Positions 59,703 through 64,000 of a DNA stretch of 64,000 nt are shown here, one piece after another. Where the stretch lies: assembly GCF_900104675.1 (NCBI RefSeq), contig NZ_LT629944.1:558001-622000 (forward strand). Direction: 5' to 3'. Origin of the DNA: Angelakisella massiliensis. Its GTDB lineage: Bacteria; Bacillota; Clostridia; Oscillospirales; Ruminococcaceae. Numbering within the stretch: the first letter of the stretch is position 1; each line of letters starts with the position of its first letter. The notes beneath the pieces are model-generated. The model did no database searches. It worked only from the letters and a program-made list of their open reading frames with translations, and was not told the DNA's origin. The translations under genes were made by a program, and so were the position numbers.

Positions 59703-59775
59703 GAAATCAGAGGTTTCTCTTCTGTTCCGGGCAATAAGGCAGAATAAAGTCTCCCGGAACGGGATCTCTGATTTC
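59703..59775. repeat. Nested inverted repeats in a gene-free interval
   Basis: Outer arms GAAATCAGAG (59703-59712) and CTCTGATTTC (59766-59775). Inside them, GTTCCGGG (59724-59731) and CCCGGAAC (59753-59760). The interval 59506-59782 has no convincing gene. The nested structure suggests a folded RNA or a decayed mobile element. Confidence 0.65.
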
Positions 59776-59782
59776 CGTACAA

Positions 59783-59826
59783 GAAAAAAGAAGAAGCCGC
59801 TCCTCCGAAAAGGGTGCCGGCTTCTT
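59783..59826 (-). terminator. Intrinsic terminator of the gene at 59883-60779
   Basis: AAGAAGCCG (59791-59799) pairs with CGGCTTCTT (59818-59826). On the minus strand the stem ends in CTTTTTTCTTG, a good U-run. Confidence 0.8.
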
Positions 59827-59882
59827 CCCATTTTTTACCATATTTTTTCAGAGGCATATCCGCCTTTTCAATAAGCAGCCTC

Positions 59883-60779
59883 TTATTTCATCTGGCCATA
59901 GATCTCGTCCACTACCTGGAACAGCTGTATCAGCTCCGGCATTTGGTCCACAGGGGTATTCTCCGGAGTGATCTCAAACTTCATCTGGATATAGGGGGCT
60001 ACAAACCTCTTGCTCAGGAAAATATGGAGCTTCTCCCCCTGAAAGCCAATAAGCATGGGCGTATTGGGGCAGGCCTCCGCCAGCCGCAGGATCTTACCGG
60101 TCACCTCCGGGGTCAGCACCGAGGCCGCGGCAGAACGGTCATTGGTGAGCACCTGGAATTTTTGGGCGAATTTTTCTCCCACGCCTCCCAAAGTCTCCAG
60201 GGAGGGGTTGGCATCCAGGTAGCCTTTGACCTCCTCTTCCGGCAAAGCCCCCTGGCTCATGATGCGGATGTAAGCAGGAAAGCTGTGAGGATAGCGCACC
60301 TCCAGCCAGCTGCCCATCATCATAGGCAGACGTTTTTTCTTATCCAGCTCTCCTTTTGCGTCCACCCGGCGGATGACGGAAATATCTCCATGGCGGAAGG
60401 GCAAATCCTGATGGGTTCCGGAAACCATCTCCCTGCTGAGGAAGCCATCTTTACTGTCCCGCCACCAGATCAAGCCGGTGTCCTTGATTTCCTCACGGGT
60501 AAAGCTGCCCTTGAGGGCGTATTGAAGATTTGTTCCATAACTGCTGTAAGCCTCCAGGGCCAATTCTTTCTTGCTTTCGTTTTCAAATCGTTTGATCTGC
60601 GGCCGCAGCAGCAAATAATACAGCGCCAAATTAGCCACGATCACAAAAATCATCGCGGCTGCGCTGACAAAGTAGCATCCCAACGCTACCATATAACCTA
60701 CTCCGTACAGGGCGGTAGCCATCTTGGCGTTTTTTCGCCGGGCTTCAATATCCTTGTACATCTTGGAACGATCTGCCAT
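59883..60779 (-). CDS. Membrane protein, possibly DUF3137-like
   Basis: In this 298-residue protein two membrane helices near the N-terminus (MATALYGVGYMVALGCYFV and SAAAMIFVIVANLALYYLLL) are followed by a large cytoplasmic domain. The domain has FRHGDISVIRRVDAKGEL and IRIMSQGALPEEEVKGYL, a pattern reminiscent of DUF3137 proteins but without certainty. No enzymatic motif is visible. It lies alone on the minus strand between terminator 59783-59826 and tatD. Confidence 0.6.
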   Translation of the reverse strand: MADRSKMYKDIEARRKNAKMATALYGVGYMVALGCYFVSAAAMIFVIVANLALYYLLLRPQIKRFENESKKELALEAYSSYGTNLQYALKGSFTREEIKDTGLIWWRDSKDGFLSREMVSGTHQDLPFRHGDISVIRRVDAKGELDKKKRLPMMMGSWLEVRYPHSFPAYIRIMSQGALPEEEVKGYLDANPSLETLGGVGEKFAQKFQVLTNDRSAAASVLTPEVTGKILRLAEACPNTPMLIGFQGEKLHIFLSKRFVAPYIQMKFEITPENTPVDQMPELIQLFQVVDEIYGQMK

Positions 60780-60877
60780 GTGTGCAACTCCTTTGTTTGT
60801 GGATAAGCCGCCTTACCGGCGGACGATAGTTCTATTATAATCTACCCACCATTCCGCCGCAAGGGTTCTCCGGGGAT

Positions 60878-61645
60878 TTATTCCGCGATGCCGTAAACCC
60901 GCCGGGCATTTTCCGCCGTGATACGGGCCAGCTCTTCGGGAGAAACGCCCTTTATCTCCGCCAGCCGCCGCAGCACCTGGGTCAGCATGGAGCTGTCGCA
61001 CCGCTTCCCTCTCCAGGGCTCCGGAGCCATATAAGGGCAGTCGGTTTCAACCAGCAGCCGGTCCAAAGGCACCACCGCCGCCGCCTCCAGGGCTCGCCGG
61101 GCGTTTTTGAAGGTGACCACGCCGGTAAATCCAATATACATCCCCAGTCGAAGGATCTCCAGCGCCATTTCAGCGGAGCCGGAATAGCAGTGGACGATAC
61201 CACGGGGGCGATGTTTGCGCAGCAGCTCCATGGTGTCCTGATGGGCGTCCCGGTCATGGATGATCACCGGCAGCTCCAGCTCCTTTGCCAGCTCCAGCTG
61301 CTCCTCAAACACACGCTTTTGGGCCGCCTCCCACTCCCGGTCATAGTAATAATCCAGACCGATCTCCCCAATGGCCTTGACCTTGGGATGGCGGCTCAGC
61401 TGCCGCAACTGGTCCAGGTAATCCGGCGGGACCTCCGCCGCTCCATGGGGATGGACCCCCACCGCCCCATAGATATAATCATGTTTCTCCGCCAGCTCCA
61501 CCGACATCCGGCTGGTGGGCAGGTCGGAGCCGATGTTCATGATCCATTCCACTCCACCCCGATGGGTGGCCTCCAACACTTCTTCCCGGTCCTGGTCGAA
61601 GCGCTCGTCATCGTAATGGGCATGGGAATCAAAAATTCCGGTCAT
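60878..61645 (-). CDS. TatD-family metal-dependent hydrolase / DNase
   Basis: The 255-residue protein starts at ATG 61645, before which GGAGAAGTTCCC lies; an N-terminal extension to 61675 is rejected. The metal-binding residues of TatD are DSHAHYDD, AIGEIGLDYYYD (Glu), IIHDRDAH and HCYSGS (His), and ETDCPYMAP (Asp). It degrades 3' ends of DNA and is frequently placed right after metG in Firmicutes, as here. The strand and order (metG then tatD) support co-transcription interrupted by a terminator. Confidence 0.92.
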   Translation of the reverse strand: MTGIFDSHAHYDDERFDQDREEVLEATHRGGVEWIMNIGSDLPTSRMSVELAEKHDYIYGAVGVHPHGAAEVPPDYLDQLRQLSRHPKVKAIGEIGLDYYYDREWEAAQKRVFEEQLELAKELELPVIIHDRDAHQDTMELLRKHRPRGIVHCYSGSAEMALEILRLGMYIGFTGVVTFKNARRALEAAAVVPLDRLLVETDCPYMAPEPWRGKRCDSSMLTQVLRRLAEIKGVSPEELARITAENARRVYGIAE

Positions 61646-61760
61646 GGGAACTTCTCCTTTCAACCGGCTGTCCATACTCGCAAGCCGGTTCCAAGCTGAG
61701 CTGCCGCCTCCCGCTCCCCTTTCTCACCGCCCGGGAACTTGGGACACAGCGCACTGTGAT

Positions 61761-61790
61761 AAAACGCCCCCGGCTTTACCGCCGGGGGCG
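61761..61790 (-). terminator. Intrinsic terminator after metG
   Basis: CGCCCCCGGC, six-base loop, GCCGGGGGCG: a 10-bp GC-rich stem that on the minus strand ends in TTTTATC. It lies 46 bases after the metG stop and ahead of tatD, which may be reached by readthrough. Confidence 0.8.
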
Positions 61791-61835
61791 CAGCGTGTTT
61801 CAGTCAAAGGGCTGTTTGCGGCAAAAGCGCCTCTC

Positions 61836-63785
61836 TCAGTGAATACGGGTACCGGCGGGCACAGCGTCATCCACAAAGATCACCTTGCAGCCGCCGTCGG
61901 GGGTATCTCCCGCCAGCAGCATTCCCTGGGATTCCACGCCGCAGAACTTGGCGGGCTTGAGGTTGGCGATCACGATGATCTTCTTGCCGGTCAGCTGCTC
62001 CGGCTCATACCAGGGATGGATGCTGGAGACGATCTGACGTCCGCCCATACCGTCATCCAGCTTCAGCAGCAGCAGTTTTTTAGCCTTGGGTACGGCGGTG
62101 CACTCCACCACCTTGCACACCCGCAGGTCCACAGTATCAAAGCCATCCAGCGTGATCTGAGGAGCCACAGGAGAAACTTCCGGCTTCTCCTCCTTGGGCT
62201 GGGCAGCCTCTCTGGCAGCCTTTTCCGCTGCTTCCAGCTCTGCCAGCTCCTTGGCCGCGTCGATGCGGGGGAAGAGATTTTCGCCCTTGACCACAGTGGC
62301 GGTGGCTCTCAGGCCGCCGAACTCCTCGGCGCTCTCCCAGCTCCGCTCCTCCTCGCCAGCGCCCAGCATATCCAGGATCTTTTCCGCCGACTGGGGCATA
62401 AAGGGCTGGAGGAGAATAGCCGCAAGGCGGACACATTCCAGCAGATTATACAGAACAGTAGCCAGACGGGGCTTATTGGCCTCATCCTTGGCCAGCACCC
62501 AGGGAGCGGTCTCATCGATATACTTATTGGCTCTGGAAATGACCTTGAAAATCTCCATCAGAGCGTTCTGGAAAGCAAATGCCTCCATCTGCTCCACATA
62601 ACGGGCCCGGAGACCGCCGGCCAGCTCCACCAGCTCCTTGTCCATAGGCTCGGCCTTCCGGTCCGCAGGGAGGGTGCCGCCGAAGTATTTGCCCACCATG
62701 GCGGTGGTACGGCTGACCAGGTTGCCCAAGTCATTGGCCAGGTCGGCGTTGATGCGGGAGATCAGGGCCTCATTGGAGAAGGTGCCGTCAGAACCGAAGG
62801 GGAACTCCCGCAGCAGGAAGTAACGGATGGCGTCCACACCGTAACGGTTGCACAGGACAACAGGGTCCACCACATTGCCCTTGGACTTGGACATCTTGCC
62901 GCCTTCCAGCAGCAGCCAGCCGTGGCCATATACCCGCTTGGGCAGGGGGAGATCCAGAGCCATGAGCATGGCGGGCCAGATAATGGCATGGAAACGGACG
63001 ATCTCCTTACCCACAAAGTGGACGTCGGCAGGCCAATATTTCTCGTAATCGTCGTACTTCTCATTGCCGTAGCCCAGAGCGGTGATGTAGTTGGTCAGAG
63101 CGTCCACCCAGACATATACCACATGCTTGGGATCAAACTCCACCGGGATACCCCAGCTGAAGGAGGTACGGGAAACACACAGATCCTCCAGGCCCTGGTT
63201 GATGAAGGCTTTCATCTCATTGACACGGGAGGCAGGTGTGAGGAACTCGGGATGCTCGTCATACAGCTGGAGGATCCGGTCAGCATACTTGGACAGACGG
63301 AAGAAGTAAGCCTCCTCCTCAGCGTCCACCACTTCCCGGCCGCAGTCGGGACATTTGCCGTCCTTCAGCTGGCTCTCGGTCCAGAAGGTCTCGCAGGGGG
63401 TGCAATATTTTCCCTTATAGGTACCCTTATAGATATCGCCCCGGTCATACAGCTCCTTGAAAATCTTCTTGACCGATTCCACATGATAATCATCGGTGGT
63501 ACGGATAAACCGGTCATTGGAGATGTTCATCAGTTTCCACAGATCATGGATACCGGCGACCACTTTATCCACATACTGTTGGGGAGTAACACCGGCGGCC
63601 TTGGCCTTCTCCTCGATCTTCTGACCATGCTCGTCGGTGCCGGTAAGGAACATGACGTCATAACCGGTCATTCGCTTGTAGCGGGCCATGGTATCGGTGG
63701 CCACGGTGCAATAGCTGTGTCCGATATGCAGGTTGTCCGAGGGATAATAAATAGGGGTGGTGATGTAAAAAGTTTTCTTCTCCAC
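61836..63785 (-). CDS. metG: Methionyl-tRNA synthetase
   Basis: The start is GTG 63785, because AGGAGGATCACCT precedes it; reading on to 63923 has no such site. In the 649-residue protein the class I motif HIGH lies at 20-23 (NLHIGHSY), KMSKS in GGKMSKSKGN, and the zinc site in CTPCETFWTE and CPDCGREV. A C-terminal EMAP-type tRNA-binding domain (VDLRVCKVVECTAVPKAKK) completes the MetRS2 layout. It charges tRNA-Met. An extended -10 lies upstream. No T-box or SAM-type riboswitch is evident in the short leader. Confidence 0.95.
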   Translation of the reverse strand: MEKKTFYITTPIYYPSDNLHIGHSYCTVATDTMARYKRMTGYDVMFLTGTDEHGQKIEEKAKAAGVTPQQYVDKVVAGIHDLWKLMNISNDRFIRTTDDYHVESVKKIFKELYDRGDIYKGTYKGKYCTPCETFWTESQLKDGKCPDCGREVVDAEEEAYFFRLSKYADRILQLYDEHPEFLTPASRVNEMKAFINQGLEDLCVSRTSFSWGIPVEFDPKHVVYVWVDALTNYITALGYGNEKYDDYEKYWPADVHFVGKEIVRFHAIIWPAMLMALDLPLPKRVYGHGWLLLEGGKMSKSKGNVVDPVVLCNRYGVDAIRYFLLREFPFGSDGTFSNEALISRINADLANDLGNLVSRTTAMVGKYFGGTLPADRKAEPMDKELVELAGGLRARYVEQMEAFAFQNALMEIFKVISRANKYIDETAPWVLAKDEANKPRLATVLYNLLECVRLAAILLQPFMPQSAEKILDMLGAGEEERSWESAEEFGGLRATATVVKGENLFPRIDAAKELAELEAAEKAAREAAQPKEEKPEVSPVAPQITLDGFDTVDLRVCKVVECTAVPKAKKLLLLKLDDGMGGRQIVSSIHPWYEPEQLTGKKIIVIANLKPAKFCGVESQGMLLAGDTPDGGCKVIFVDDAVPAGTRIH

Positions 63786-63841
63786 AGGTGATCCTCCTAA
63801 AAAGCGAACTGCGCCGGGCCTGGGTCCGGTCATATGGGTAT

Positions 63842-63850
63842 AGTATAACA
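63842..63850 (-). promoter_or_regulatory. Extended -10 promoter of metG
   Basis: On the minus strand, TG-T-TATACT (63850-63842). No clear -35. It is 57 bases upstream of the metG start. Confidence 0.5.
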
Positions 63851-64000
63851 CCATCGCCGAAAAATTACCAGACACAATCCGCCCGGATGGCGAAAAAGAG
63901 GGGAAAAGAAATTTCAGTGGCATTCAGCTCAATGCGGATGGGGAAATTTTGGTTCTGATGGCAGATTTTATATTTTCCCCAGGGGACGCACCATTTTTCC
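63851..64000. other. Right window edge without a recognisable gene
   Basis: No intact frame with a ribosome-binding site; the sequence is AT-richer near the end. Confidence 0.3.

Noticed and set aside
61644-63791. Plus-strand open frame of 715 codons antisense to metG
   Set aside because: It mirrors metG exactly and shows the His/Leu/Gln-rich composition of antisense frames.

Overview
The window looks like a chromosomal segment of an anaerobic gut Firmicute, most likely an Oscillospiraceae-type Clostridium (Flavonifractor / Pseudoflavonifractor / Intestinimonas-like). The grounds are gene content: an [FeFe] hydrogenase fused to rubredoxin, a rubrerythrin, a CofE-like ligase, many small stress and flavin genes, and metG plus tatD. 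Further grounds are strong Shine-Dalgarno sites and GC-rich host DNA. The species is inference; no rRNA or tRNA gene was seen.

1 to about 17.1 kb is an acquired island. Its left edge has recombinase remnants and a chimeric SGNH-rhodanese ORF. Its right edge has a truncated esterase meeting a truncated XRE regulator tail to tail. Between them lie eleven minus-strand genes (16228 down to 1875), mostly overlapping or abutting. In order of transcription they are: small Cro/C1-type regulator, C5-cytosine methyltransferase, MORC/GHKL ATPase, Z1 helicase-like ATPase, PD-(D/E)XK nuclease, unknown, MazG-like pyrophosphatase, SANT/HTH protein, SF2 helicase with an N-terminal nuclease domain, McrB-like AAA+ GTPase with an inserted EVE-like domain, and McrC nuclease. 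The first half (9.4-16.4 kb) is strikingly AT-rich and the second half GC-rich, so two defence modules of different origin have been joined. A self-methylating (5mC) system sits next to a McrBC-type system, a family that often cuts 5mC DNA. This is the most interesting feature of the window.

17.6-21.6 kb holds two c-di-GMP genes: an NTF2-like sensor with an active-looking GGDEF, and a double periplasmic-binding-domain sensor with a degenerate GGDEF and an intact EAL. 22.4-33.6 kb is a plus-strand series of small operons: WYL regulator, TfoX, GyrI-like, GNAT, DUF3795, SRPBCC, then GDSL, peptide deformylase, SDR, flavodoxin, phosphoesterase, hydrolase and a DUF5714-arsenate reductase fusion. 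An intergenic block at 30.56-30.83 kb has three back-to-back perfect hairpins bracketed by a direct repeat. A minus-strand macro-domain / DUF2200 / CatB-like / VWA cluster follows.

38.4-42.1 kb is a redox operon behind a textbook PerR box: a Fur/PerR regulator, hydrogenase-rubredoxin, and ferredoxin-rubrerythrin. Both fusions retain an internal ribosome-binding site at the domain junction. 42.6-47 kb is a LysR gene divergent from an SDR / alcohol dehydrogenase / flavoprotein / cyclophilin-like lipoprotein operon. At 47.3-50 kb a TetR gene and a three-gene operon share a 24-bp candidate operator. The rest holds a CofE-like ligase, a DUF554 membrane protein, a MacB-like ABC operon with a perfect palindromic operator, an ECF sigma / anti-sigma pair, a membrane protein, tatD-family DNase and metG.
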